Part shown: positions 42,404 to 51,474 of the stretch, piece by piece
Layout of the letters: each line of letters opens with the position of its first letter
Numbering within the stretch: position 1 is the first letter of the stretch
NCBI GenBank assembly: GCA_963775505.1
Contig: CAVZIL010000008.1
Span: forward strand, 310,001-374,000
Length of the DNA stretch: 64,000 bases
Direction: 5' to 3'
DNA from: JAIBJN01 sp963775505
GTDB lineage: Bacteria > Actinomycetota > Thermoleophilia > Gaiellales > Gaiellaceae
Program-made: the position numbers and the translations under genes
The notes under the pieces: model-generated
Told to the model about the DNA's origin: nothing
The model's input: only the letters and a program-made list of their open reading frames with translations
Databases searched by the model: none

Positions 42404-42610
42404 GGACCGGGTTCTACCTGTCCGGCGGTGTGCATGTCGCGCGGGCGATTCGGCGCGATCTCCCACTAGACTGACACCGTGGCGTTTCCCGCGTAGTTGA
42501 TCCCACGTCTTTCGCGTCCTTCGGCCGCAGACACTCTGCGGTGCGAGCGCAGTGTCCCGACGCACACCGAGGCGTCGGTGAGCGACAACGAGATCAACAA
42601 GGAGGAAACC

Positions 42611-43183
42611 ATGATCCCGGAAGCCCGCCTTGAGCGCGTGGCGTCAGGGCTTGCACCCGTCACCCCCGGATGGTTCGTCGTCAACCCCGCGGAAGCAGCA
42701 TGGGTGACCAACGACGAATGGGCAGGCGTCTGCATCTTTGAGTCCGACGAGTACGTGCTGCGTGGCCGACCCGATCTGACGGAATACGTCAAGCCGCACG
42801 CTGGCTTCACGATTCGGGTGGTGCAACCAGGGAAGCCCGCCGGGTTGTACCACGCAGAGTCGGTGCAAGAGGACTTCCTGATCCTGATGGGCGAGTGCAT
42901 TCTCGTCATCGAGGATCAGGAACGTCACCTGCGAACGTGGGACTTCGTGCACTGCCCGCCCATGACGGCGCACACATTCGTCGCGACCGGGACGGGGCAG
43001 TGCGTGATCCTCGCTACAGGAAACCGGCGCGACGACCTGGAGCGGGTGTGCCCACGCTCGGAGGTCGCACTTCGATACGACGCGGGGTCGGAGGTCACGA
43101 CCGCGGACCCGGAACGGCGCGGGCGATGGGAGGTCAAGCGCCCAGAGCATTGGGACGAACTCCCATGGGCCGAACAGCCGTAG
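42611..43183 (+). CDS. Cupin-domain protein
   Basis: A 190-residue cupin. Motif 1 is FTIRVVQPGKPAGLYHAESVQEDFLILMGECILVIEDQ near residue 62 (His and Glu of the metal site) and motif 2 is FVHCPPMTAHTFVATGTGQCVILATGNRRDD near 117. The rest is a variable N-terminus and a C-terminal acidic-basic tail. GGAGGAAACC precedes the ATG. The family includes dioxygenases and isomerases; no substrate can be inferred. Confidence 0.88.
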   Translation: MIPEARLERVASGLAPVTPGWFVVNPAEAAWVTNDEWAGVCIFESDEYVLRGRPDLTEYVKPHAGFTIRVVQPGKPAGLYHAESVQEDFLILMGECILVIEDQERHLRTWDFVHCPPMTAHTFVATGTGQCVILATGNRRDDLERVCPRSEVALRYDAGSEVTTADPERRGRWEVKRPEHWDELPWAEQP

Positions 43184-43222
43184 TCAGGTCGGGTGAACGC
43201 GGTGGGCCAACGCGAAGGGTTC

Positions 43223-43927
43223 TCAAGAGGTGGCCGGCTGAGGAGTAGCGGAACGGCCGGTCGGCTGTGGCTCGTCGTGCCAGATCCACCAGCCGTAAGG
43301 CGGGGTTTGGGGATAGCCCTCCGGCGAATCCTCCCACTCCTCCTGGCGCCCGAGCGCAGTCATGTCGAGGTAGCTCCACGTGCTCCCCAGCGCCTCGTCG
43401 CCGCGGGCAGCGATGAAGTAGGTGCGGAACACGCGGTTCCCGTCGCGGATGAACGCGTTCGTGCCGTGCCACTCGTCGACATCGAAGTCGGCGTCGAAAT
43501 CGTCCGTGATCGTGTACCACGGGATCGGCTGCCACCCCATTCGCTCCTTCAGGCGGGCGATCTCGGCCTGTGGCGCCCGCGAGACGAACGCGAGCGCGGT
43601 ATCGCGCGCGTTCAGATGGGCGGGGTGGGCAACCTGGTCGGCCACCATCGAGCAGCCGATACAGGCGTGCTCAGGCCAGCCGCGCACTCCGGGCTCGAAG
43701 AAGGCTCGGTAGACGATCAGCTGACGGCCGCCGTCGAACAGGTCGAGCAAGCTCGCCTTGCCCTCCGGCCCGTCGAACTCGAACTCCTTCTCCACGGCCA
43801 GCCACGGCATTCGCCGACGCTCCGCGGCCATCGCGTCACGGGCGCGAGTCAACTCCTTCTCCTTGACAAGCAGTTCCTGGCGCGCCGCGTCCCACTCTTC
43901 CTCCGAGACGATCGGGGGCGTCTTCAC
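43223..43927 (-). CDS. DUF899-family thioredoxin-like protein
   Basis: A 234-residue protein of the DUF899 family. Near the N-terminus it has LLVKEKELTRARDAMAAERRRMPWLAVEKEFEFDGPEGKASLLDLFDGG, then QLIVYRAFFEPG and the Cys pair in HACIGCSMVADQVAH near 86. PYGWWIWHDE closes the protein. The fold is thioredoxin-like; the CxxC could act in redox or quinone-like chemistry, but the family's function is not established. A 110-base gap separates it from the NAD(P)-binding gene. Confidence 0.88.
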   Translation of the reverse strand: MKTPPIVSEEEWDAARQELLVKEKELTRARDAMAAERRRMPWLAVEKEFEFDGPEGKASLLDLFDGGRQLIVYRAFFEPGVRGWPEHACIGCSMVADQVAHPAHLNARDTALAFVSRAPQAEIARLKERMGWQPIPWYTITDDFDADFDVDEWHGTNAFIRDGNRVFRTYFIAARGDEALGSTWSYLDMTALGRQEEWEDSPEGYPQTPPYGWWIWHDEPQPTGRSATPQPATS

Positions 43928-44038
43928 CGTGCGATCTCCTTTCTCCGGTTCTCGCGCGAGTTCGTAAACATGTCTCTCCTTCGAATGGGTCCGTACTGAG
44001 GACCCGCGACTGCGCGCGAACTCATCGGTCGAGTCGCG

Positions 44039-44746
44039 CTAACCCCGGCCGGCAGCGCTGGGTTGCCGGCTATCTGCGTGCGCGAGCGCCGAGGGCGTCA
44101 GGCGGCCGACGATCGCCGGAGCCTCGTGGACGAGCTCGTCGTTCGCGAGGGCCTCGACCATGAAGAGGGCAAAGTCCACCCGGCGTGTCAGGTTGCTTTC
44201 CAGGATCGGGTCGCCAACGTGGCGGCTCCACACCGGCAGGCCCTGGCTCTCGCCTTCCTCGAGGTCGCTCCCGCGCACGACGGTCCACCGCGTGTCGCTG
44301 GCGAACACTCGTCGACACGCTTCGACCTGGTCGTCGAGGTCCGCGAAGCGAAAGAGACGCGCGATCGGGCCGCCGACCATGACGAGCGCCTTGAGCTTCC
44401 ACGAGTACACGTCCCTGCCGTCGAGCGTGATGTGCCAGCCGCAGGAGAACACGAGGCGCGCGTCAGGAGCGTGGTCGAGCACGGCCTGCGCCGTTCCCGT
44501 CGAGTACCCGTGGACGCCGCGCGGGACGAGCACGACGAGCACCCCATCGCACCCCGCGACCGCCCTCCTGATCACCGCGGGATCGTCTGTCGGCCCCGGC
44601 ACGACGCTCATGCGTCCTTTGAAAGGGTCGAGCTTCTCCACGCTTTCCTCGCGGCACACGCCGACCACCTCGTAGCCCCGGTCGAGCGAGTGCTGCACCA
44701 TGTAGCGCCCGAGCTTTCCCGACGCGCCGACGATGCAGACCCTCAT
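44039..44746 (-). CDS. NAD(P)-binding short-chain reductase/epimerase-like protein
   Basis: A 235-residue atypical SDR. VCIVGASGKLGRYMVQHSL carries the GxxGxxG dinucleotide motif, and GCDGVLVVLVPRGVHGY, LVFSCGWHITLDG, VVRGSDLEEG and SNLTRRVDFALFMVEALAN fit the NmrA/NAD(P)H-binding group. Typical catalytic Tyr-x-x-x-Lys is not obvious, so it may be a redox sensor or a substrate reductase. ATG 44746 is followed directly by the Rossmann motif. Divergent from the ACC deaminase with only about 50 bases between. Confidence 0.83.
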   Translation of the reverse strand: MRVCIVGASGKLGRYMVQHSLDRGYEVVGVCREESVEKLDPFKGRMSVVPGPTDDPAVIRRAVAGCDGVLVVLVPRGVHGYSTGTAQAVLDHAPDARLVFSCGWHITLDGRDVYSWKLKALVMVGGPIARLFRFADLDDQVEACRRVFASDTRWTVVRGSDLEEGESQGLPVWSRHVGDPILESNLTRRVDFALFMVEALANDELVHEAPAIVGRLTPSALAHADSRQPSAAGRG

Positions 44747-44795
44747 CGGGTGCCGTCCATGGGGCGCGATCGTACACGCGGGTACGCTCCCGCCC

Positions 44796-45804
44796 ATGAG
44801 CCTCGCCGACTTCGACCGTGTCCCGCTCCTTTTCGGGCCATCGCCCGTGCACCGGCTCGAGCGGCTCTCCGAGCACCTCGGCGGCAAGGTCGAGATCTGG
44901 GCGAAGCGCGAGGACGTGAACGCGGGGCTCGCCTACGGCGGGAACAAGGTGCGCAAGCTCGAGTACCTGGCCGCCGAGGCGCTCGCGCAGGGATGCGACA
45001 CGCTCGTCTCGATCGGCGGCGTCCAGTCGAACCACACGCGCCAGGTCGCCGCCGTCGCCGCGCACCTCGGGCTCGGCTGCGTGCTCGTGCAAGAACGCTG
45101 GGTCGAGTGGCCCGACGTCGTCTACGACAAGGTCGGGAACATCCTCCTCTCTCGGATCATGGGCGCCGACGTCCGTCTCGACCCGGCGGGCTTCGACATC
45201 GGGATCCGGCCGAGCTGGGAGGACGCGCTCGCCTCGGTGGAGGAGCGCGGCGGGCAAGCCGTACCCGATCCCGGCCGGCGCGTCCGACCACCCGCTCGGC
45301 GGGCTCGGCTTCGCCCGCTGGGCGCAGGAGGTGGCCGACCAGGAGGCCGAGATCGGCGTCTTCTTCGATACGATCGTCGTCTGCTCCGTCACTGGCTCGA
45401 CTCAGGCCGGCATGGTTGCCGGCTTCGCGCTCCAGGAAGAGGAGCGCGCCGTCATCGGCATCGACGGCTCCGCGACGGTCGAGCAGACCTGGGAGCAAAT
45501 CGCGCGCATCGCGCGCCGGACGGCCGAGGCGATCGGGCTCGGCCGCGAGCTCGCCGACGACGAGATCGTGCTCCTCGACGAGTGGCACGCCGGCACGTAC
45601 GGGATTCCCGACGAGAAGACGGTCGAGGCGATCCGCCTCTGCGCGCGGCTCGAGGGCGTGCTCACCGATCCGGTCTACGAAGGCAAGTCGATGGCGGCCC
45701 TCATCGACCTCGTCCAGGACGGCCGGATCGAGCCGGGCTCGCGCGTGCTCTACGCTCACCTGGGCGGGCAGCCGGCGCTGAACGCCTACGCAGCCGCCTT
45801 CTAG
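44796..45804 (+). CDS. acdS: ACC deaminase-like PLP enzyme (frameshifted)
   Basis: Would deaminate 1-aminocyclopropane-1-carboxylate to 2-oxobutyrate and ammonia, which lowers ethylene in plants. D-cysteine desulfhydrase is a close relative and cannot be excluded. The first frame carries LLFGPSPVHRLERLSEHLGGKVEIWAKRED, GGNKVRKLEYL (Schiff-base Lys near 51) and VSIGGVQSNHTRQVAAVAA. The second frame, after about 45252, carries GASDHPLGGLGFARWAQEV, VCSVTGSTQAGMVAGFAL and YAHLGGQPALNAY. Deleting one G at 45249-45255 joins GG-KPYPIPAG. Total length about 336 is normal. Confidence 0.85.
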
Positions 45805-45825
45805 CATCTGCCATGCTCCGCGCCG

Positions 45826-47235
45826 ATGGAGCCGCCCGCTCGGCCTGCCGACGTTCTCGTGATCTTCGGGATCACCGGGAACCTGGCGAAGGTGATGACG
45901 TTCAGGTCGCTCTACCTGCTCGAAGCCCGCGGACTGCTTCACTGTCCCATCGTCGGCGTCGCGGTCGACGACTGGACGCGCGAGCAGCTCGTCGAGTACG
46001 CCCGGGACGCCATCGTCGCGGCCGGTGAGCAGCTGGACGACGCAGTCTTCGGGCGCTTCGCCGACCGCCTTTCCTACGTCGCCGGCGACTTCGCCGACGC
46101 GGGGATCTACAAGCGGGTGGCGAAGGCGATCGAGGGAGCGGCGGCGCCGGTCTTCTACCTCGAGATCCCGCCCTCGCTCTTCGGGACGGTGGTGGCCGGT
46201 CTCGCCGAGGCCGGCCTGACCGCGAACGCGCGGGTCGTCGTCGAGAAGCCCTTCGGGCACGACCTCGCCTCGGCCCGCGAGCTCAACGAGACGCTGCACG
46301 CCCTGATCGACGAGTCGCAGCTCTACCGGATCGACCACTTCCTCGGGAAGCTGTCCGTCGAGGACATCCTCTTCCTGCGCTTCGCCAACACCGTCCTCGA
46401 GCCGGTGTGGAACCGCTCGCACGTCTCCTCCGTCCAGATCACCATGGCCGAGGACTTCGACGTCGCCGACCGCGGGAGCTTCTACGATCCGGTGGGCGCG
46501 CTTCGGGACGTCGTGCAGAACCACCTGCTCCAGGTGCTGAGCCTCGTCGCGATGGAGCCGCCCACAGGCCACCACCGCGCCGAGACGATCAAGGACCGCC
46601 AGCGCGACGTCTTCGTCGCGATGGCCGAGGCCGAGCCGGCCCACTACGTGCGCGGCCAGTACGCCGGGTACCTCGACGTGGACGGCGTCGCGCCGGGCTC
46701 GCAGACCGAGACCTTCTGCGCGCTCCGGCTCCAGATCGACAACTGGCGCTGGTCAGGCGTCCCCTTCGTCATCCGGGCGGGCAAGGCGCTGCCGGAGACG
46801 GTGACCGAGGTGCGGATCGTCTTCCACACGATCCCGTGGCTCGGCTTCGTCCCCAGGCACGCGCCTCGACCTGCGCCGAACCAGCTCGTCCTGCGGATCA
46901 GCCCGCGACCGGGCGCGAGGCTCGAGGTCCAGGCCAAGAGTGCCGAGGGGATGGCTTTACGCACCGTCAGCCTGGACATGGCGTTCGCGAGCGAAGGCGG
47001 CGAAGGGCCGAGCGCGTACGAGGTGCTCCTCGACGCGGCGCTGAGAGGCGACCCGGGCCACTTCACGCGCCAGGACGCCGTCGAGGAGACCTGGCGCGTC
47101 GTCCAGCCGCTGCTCGACGCGCCGCCGCCGGTCGAGGCGTACGAGAAGGGCTCGTGGGGCCCCGCCGGCGCAGACCGGCTCGTCAAGCACGTCGGCGGCT
47201 GGCACGACCCCTGGCTGCCGGAGGCGGCGTCGTGA
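45826..47235 (+). CDS. zwf: Glucose-6-phosphate dehydrogenase
   Basis: A 469-residue enzyme that oxidises glucose-6-phosphate to 6-phosphogluconolactone with NADP+, the entry to the oxidative pentose phosphate pathway. The nucleotide motif FGITGNLAKVMTFRSLY is near residue 11 and the active-site motif YRIDHFLGKLSVEDILFLRFAN near 167 (His and Lys). FCALRLQIDNWRWSGVPFVIRAGKALPE is near 298. It is the first gene of zwf-pgi-gnd; its TGA overlaps the GTG of pgi (GTGA), so translation is coupled. Confidence 0.95.
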   Translation: MEPPARPADVLVIFGITGNLAKVMTFRSLYLLEARGLLHCPIVGVAVDDWTREQLVEYARDAIVAAGEQLDDAVFGRFADRLSYVAGDFADAGIYKRVAKAIEGAAAPVFYLEIPPSLFGTVVAGLAEAGLTANARVVVEKPFGHDLASARELNETLHALIDESQLYRIDHFLGKLSVEDILFLRFANTVLEPVWNRSHVSSVQITMAEDFDVADRGSFYDPVGALRDVVQNHLLQVLSLVAMEPPTGHHRAETIKDRQRDVFVAMAEAEPAHYVRGQYAGYLDVDGVAPGSQTETFCALRLQIDNWRWSGVPFVIRAGKALPETVTEVRIVFHTIPWLGFVPRHAPRPAPNQLVLRISPRPGARLEVQAKSAEGMALRTVSLDMAFASEGGEGPSAYEVLLDAALRGDPGHFTRQDAVEETWRVVQPLLDAPPPVEAYEKGSWGPAGADRLVKHVGGWHDPWLPEAAS

Positions 47236-48851
47236 CGCCCCTTCGGCAGCATCCTGCCTGGAAGGCGCTCGAGCGCCACTACGACGAGATCCGCGGCGTC
47301 CACCTGCGCGAGCTCTTCGCGGACGATCCGACCAGGGGGGAGCGGCTGGCCGCCGAGGGCGCCGGCCTCTACCTCGACTTCTCCAAGAACCGGATCACGG
47401 ACGAGACGCTCGCGCTGCTCGTCCGGCTCGCGGAGGAGTGCGGCCTCGCCGAGCGGATCGAGGCGATGTTCCGGGGAGAGCGGATCAACGTCTCCGAGAA
47501 CCGATCGGTCCTCCACGTCGCCCTGCGGATGCCCCGGGAGGAGTCGCTGGTGGTCGAGGGCACGGACGTCGTCGCCGAGGTGCAGGCGGTGCTCGACCGG
47601 ATGGCCGCCTTCTCCGACCACGTCCGCTCGGGCGCCTGGACGGGGTTCACGGGCAAGCCCGTCCGGAATGTCGTCAACATCGGGATCGGCGGCTCCGACC
47701 TCGGGCCGGTGATGGCCTACGAGGCGCTCCGCTACTACTCCAGGCGCGACCTGACCTTCCGCTTCGTCTCCAACGTGGACTCGACCGACTTCGTCGAGGC
47801 GACGCGCGACCTGGACCCGGAGGAGACGCTCTTCATCGTCTCCTCGAAGACGTTCACGACGCTCGAGACGATGACCAACGCGCGCTCGGCCAGGGACTGG
47901 ACGCTCGCCGCCCTGGGCGACGAGGCCGCGATCGCCAGGCACTTCGTCGCCGTCTCGACCAACGCCGAGCGGGTGGCCGAGTTCGGGATCGACACGGCCA
48001 ACATGTTCGAGTTCTGGGACTGGGTCGGCGGCCGCTACTCCATGGACTCGGCGATCGGCCTCTCGACCATGATCGCGATCGGGCCGGATCGCTTCCGCGA
48101 GCTGCTGGCCGGCTTCCACGCGATGGACGTCCACTTCCGCACGACCCCGTTCGCGCAGAACCTGCCCGTGCTCATGGGACTCCTCGCCGTCTGGTACGGG
48201 GACTTCTTCGGCGCCCAGAGCGTCGGCGTGATGCCGTACAGCCAGTACCTGAAGCGCTTCCCGGCTTACCTCCAGCAGCTGACCATGGAGTCGAACGGCA
48301 AGCACGTGACCCTCGACGGCGTGCGGGTCGACTACGAGACCGGCGCCGTCTACTGGGGCGAGCCGGGGACGAACGGGCAGCACAGCTTCTACCAGCTCAT
48401 CCACCAGGGAACGAAGCTGATCCCGCTCGACCTGATCGGGTTCGCCAGGAACCTCAATCCTCTGCGCGACCACCACGACCTGCTCATGGCCAACGTCTTC
48501 GCCCAGTCCGAGGCTCTCGCCTTCGGCAAGACGGAAGACGAGGTCCGCGCCGAGGGCACGCCCGAGACGGTCGTCCCGCACCGCGTCTTCGAGGGGAACC
48601 GCCCGAGCAACGTGCTCCTCGCCGAGGAGCTCACTCCGCACTCCCTCGGCTCGCTCGTCGCGCTCTACGAGCACAGCGTCTTCACGCAGGGAACGGTGTG
48701 GCGGATCAACTCGTTCGACCAGTGGGGCGTCGAGCTGGGGAAGGCGCTGGCGCAGCGCATCGCCCCGGAGCTCGAGAGCGAGGCCGAGCCGGAGCTCGAG
48801 CACGACAGCTCGACGAACGCGTTGATCCGGCGCTACCGCGCGCTCAGATGA
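47232..48851 (+). CDS. pgi: Glucose-6-phosphate isomerase
   Basis: A 539-residue isomerase interconverting glucose-6-phosphate and fructose-6-phosphate. NIGIGGSDLGPVMAYEAL, SSKTFTTLETMTNARSARDW, the signature GGRYSMDSAIGLSTMIAIG, and QLTMESNGKHV with GEPGTNGQHSFYQLIHQGTKLIP are all present; active-site Glu and His lie in these last motifs. Lys in KALAQRI near 515 is the other catalytic residue. GTG start overlaps zwf. The enzyme links glycolysis to the pentose phosphate branch encoded on either side. Confidence 0.96.
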   Translation: MTPLRQHPAWKALERHYDEIRGVHLRELFADDPTRGERLAAEGAGLYLDFSKNRITDETLALLVRLAEECGLAERIEAMFRGERINVSENRSVLHVALRMPREESLVVEGTDVVAEVQAVLDRMAAFSDHVRSGAWTGFTGKPVRNVVNIGIGGSDLGPVMAYEALRYYSRRDLTFRFVSNVDSTDFVEATRDLDPEETLFIVSSKTFTTLETMTNARSARDWTLAALGDEAAIARHFVAVSTNAERVAEFGIDTANMFEFWDWVGGRYSMDSAIGLSTMIAIGPDRFRELLAGFHAMDVHFRTTPFAQNLPVLMGLLAVWYGDFFGAQSVGVMPYSQYLKRFPAYLQQLTMESNGKHVTLDGVRVDYETGAVYWGEPGTNGQHSFYQLIHQGTKLIPLDLIGFARNLNPLRDHHDLLMANVFAQSEALAFGKTEDEVRAEGTPETVVPHRVFEGNRPSNVLLAEELTPHSLGSLVALYEHSVFTQGTVWRINSFDQWGVELGKALAQRIAPELESEAEPELEHDSSTNALIRRYRALR

Positions 48852-48865
48852 AAGGAGAGGAACGC

Positions 48866-49883
48866 ATGCAGCTCGGAATGGTCGGGCTCGGGCGCATGGG
48901 CGCCGGCATTGTCCAGCGGCTGCTCGGCGCAGGGCACCAGTGTGTCGGCTACGACGTCTCGCCGGATGCAGTTTCGGCGCTCGCCGCCGACGGGATGGTG
49001 GGGGCCTCGTCCCTAGAGGATCTCGCCGCGAAGCTCGAGAAGCCCCGGGCCGTCTGGCTGATGGTGCCGGCGGGCGAGATCGCGGACCGGACGATCGCCG
49101 CCGTCGCCGAGGTCCTCGAGCCCGGCGACGTCGTCGTCGACGGCGGGAACACCCACTACCACGACGACCTCCGCCACGCCGACGAGCTGCGGAAAAAGGG
49201 CATCCACCACGTCGACGTCGGCACGAGCGGCGGCGTGTGGGGGCTCGAGCGCGGCTTCTGCCTGATGATCGGGGGAGAGCAGGAGGTCGTCGACCGGCTC
49301 GGGCCCGTCTTCGCCGCGATCGCCCCCGGCGTGGGGGAGACGCCTCGCACGCCCGGGCGCACGGGGGACCCGACCCCGTCCGAGCAGGGCTGGTACCACT
49401 GCGGCCCGAACGGCGCCGGCCACTTCGTGAAGATGGTGCACAACGGCATCGAGTACGGGCTCATGGCCGCGTACGCCGAGGGCCTGAACATCCTCGCCAA
49501 CGCCGACGCCGGCGTGCGGGAGCGCGACCAGGACGCCGAGACCGCCCCGCTCGAGAACCCGGACTGGTACCGGTACGAGATCGACACGACGGAGGTCGCG
49601 GAGGTCTGGCGCCGCGGGAGCGTCATCTCGTCCTGGCTCCTCGATCTGGCGGCCGAGGCCCTCGTATGCGTCGCCCGAGCTCGAGGAGTTCGCGGGTCGC
49701 GTCTCCGACTCCGGCGAGGGCCGCTGGACGACCCTGGCCGCCATCGACGAGGGCGTGCCGGCCCCGGTGCTGACGGCCGCTCTCTACTCGCGCTTCAGCT
49801 CACGCGGCCTCGACGACTTCGCCGACAGGCTCCTCTCGGCGATGAGAAAGCAGTTCGGCGGCCACGAGGAGAAGGCATCGTGA
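48866..49883 (+). CDS. gnd: 6-phosphogluconate dehydrogenase, decarboxylating (frameshifted)
   Basis: A short (about 338 residue) 6-phosphogluconate dehydrogenase yielding ribulose-5-phosphate, CO2 and NAD(P)H. The N-terminal LGMVGLGRMGAGIVQRLLGAG, VVDGGNTHYHDD near 86, GTSGGVWGLERGFCLMIGG near 118 and HFVKMVHNGIEYGLMAAYAEG near 183 are in one frame. The C-terminal SPELEEFAGRVSDSGEGRWT, ALYSRFSSRG and MRKQFGGHEE are in another. Deleting a G near 49664 rejoins EALYASPELEEF. AAGGAGAGG precedes the ATG. Third gene of the zwf-pgi-gnd unit. Confidence 0.9.
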
Positions 49884-49886
49884 GGC

Positions 49887-50936
49887 TCACCCCGGTCGAG
49901 CGCGGCTCGGGGCGAGTTCTTCTCTGACGATCCGGGCGCCGGCGACCATCGCTTCGAGCTTGCGGACGGCGCGCTCGCGCGGGAGGTACTTCATTCCGCA
50001 GTCTGGCGCGACGAGGAGCCGTTCGGGTGCCACCACCGTAAGGGCGCTCCGTATCCGGTCGGCGACGACCTCCGGCGTCTCGACCTCGCTCGAGCCGAGG
50101 TCGAGGACTCCGAGGATGATCACCTTGTCCGGGACGTCGCGGAGCACCTCGGGGTCGAGGCGCGGCTGCGCCGCCTCGAGCGCGAGGTGAGTCGCGGCGC
50201 ACTCGTTGAGCTCGCGCAGGAACGGGTAGCCCGTCAGCCGCTTCTTCACGACGTGTGCGTAGCCGAAGCAGGTGTGGAGGACGGTCTCGCCCTCGATCCC
50301 GTCGAGAGCGCGATCGACCGCCTCGAGTGCGTACTCGCGCGCCGGCTCAGGGCGCGCTTGGAGGTACGGCTCGTCGATCTGGACGACATCGGCGCCGGCC
50401 GCCTTCAGATCCCTCAGCTCGGCGTTCACGGCGTCGGCATACGCGAGCGCGAGGCTCCGATCGTCGCCGTAGTGGTCGTTCTGAGCCTGCTGGGTCATCG
50501 TGAAGGGCCCCGGGACGGTGATCTTGATCCGGCGGTCGGTGATCGCACGCAGGAACCGGACGTCCCCGACCTCGACCGGCCGCGTGCGGCGGATCGGGCC
50601 GACGACTCTCGGCACCGGGTTCTCGTGACCCGTGCGATCGAGCGCGACGCCGGGATTGTCGAGATCGACGCCGTCGAGGGCCGTCGCGAACCGATTGGAG
50701 TAGCTTTCCCTCCGCATTTCGCCGTCGGTGACCAGGTCGACTCCCGCCCTCTCCATGTCCTGGACCGCGAGTCGGGTCGCGTCGTTCTGGGCCTCTTCGA
50801 GGAACGGCTCCGTGACGCGCCAGAGCTCGCGCGCCCTCACGCGCGGCGGCAGCCGCGCTCCGAGCCGTTCCCTGTCGATCAGCCAGTCCGGTTGGGGGTA
50901 GCTCCCGACGACGGTGGTGACGAGCAGGGAGCTCAC
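49887..50936 (-). CDS. MetE-like methionine synthase/methyltransferase
   Basis: A 349-residue enzyme resembling the C-terminal catalytic half of cobalamin-independent methionine synthase. VVGSYPQPDWLI opens the fold, followed by VTDGEMRRESYSNRFATALDG, ITVPGPFTMTQQAQND, DVVQIDEPYLQARPE and HTCFGYAHVVKKRL. APDCGMKYLPRERAVRKLEAMV holds the second Cys zinc ligand. The His-Cys-Glu-Cys zinc site is present. Lacking the MetE N-terminal half, it may use another methyl donor (as in epoxyalkane-CoM or archaeal MetE relatives). GTG start; convergent with gnd, with three bases between stops. Confidence 0.85.
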   Translation of the reverse strand: MSSLLVTTVVGSYPQPDWLIDRERLGARLPPRVRARELWRVTEPFLEEAQNDATRLAVQDMERAGVDLVTDGEMRRESYSNRFATALDGVDLDNPGVALDRTGHENPVPRVVGPIRRTRPVEVGDVRFLRAITDRRIKITVPGPFTMTQQAQNDHYGDDRSLALAYADAVNAELRDLKAAGADVVQIDEPYLQARPEPAREYALEAVDRALDGIEGETVLHTCFGYAHVVKKRLTGYPFLRELNECAATHLALEAAQPRLDPEVLRDVPDKVIILGVLDLGSSEVETPEVVADRIRSALTVVAPERLLVAPDCGMKYLPRERAVRKLEAMVAGARIVREELAPSRARPG

Positions 50937-50997
50937 CCTGTGTGGTCCTGGGTCACGGCCGGGAGATCGTAATCGACCGCGCGCAGGACCTCGTGGC

Positions 50998-51169
50998 TTA
51001 GAACTCGTTTCAGAATGATGCTTCGTCGCCGGGGTGCGATGGTCGTTCCGAGACAAGGACGCAGGGAGCGCTCGTAGCGAATGAGCTACGGGCGCGACCG
51101 AGGACGCCGCTCTCGGGGCGAGCAGCGCGGCCCGGCGGCACAAGGCTTCATTTTGAGACGAGTTCTTTA
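50998..51169. repeat. Long imperfect inverted repeat
   Basis: Arms of about 34 bases at 50998-51033 and 51131-51169 are reverse-complementary at most positions (GAACTCGT, then TCAxAATGA, and GCCGGG blocks match) with short gaps. A perfect inner hairpin CGTAGC-GAATGA-GCTACG sits at 51073-51090. No ORF lies within it. It may be an intergenic palindromic element or a structured RNA. Confidence 0.55.
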
Positions 51170-51349
51170 GGCGGCGGCCGCTGCGCGCTCCTGCTCGTGG
51201 AGCTTCTGGACGCGCGTGAGAGCGTTCTCCAGGGTGCTCGCCAGTTCCTCGAGAACGACGAGCGTCTCGGGCTCGTCCTTCTCTTCGCGCCCGTTCCGGT
51301 CGGGCAGGTGTCTCGCGACCGTCGATGTAGCTCGTGCTCCTGCGCGCAT
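51167..51349 (-). CDS. Small hypothetical protein with acidic helix
   Basis: A 60-residue frame. After a basic start (residues 1-18) comes NGREEKDEPETLVVLEELASTLENALTRVQKLHEQERAAAAA, a strongly helical acidic-amphipathic segment. The stop codon lies in the right arm of the long inverted repeat. No family is recognised, and coding is supported only by amphipathic composition; a spurious frame is possible. Confidence 0.4.
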   Translation of the reverse strand: MRAGARATSTVARHLPDRNGREEKDEPETLVVLEELASTLENALTRVQKLHEQERAAAAA

Positions 51350-51474
51350 GTCGCGCCTCCTTCGTCTCGTGCGCTTTCGCTCACGACGGGCGGGAGCGGG
51401 GCGGTCTTCCCCGTGGCCTCGGAGTACACGAAAAGGGGTCGCCGGCCATCCTGCCCCTCCCGATACTGCGACCC

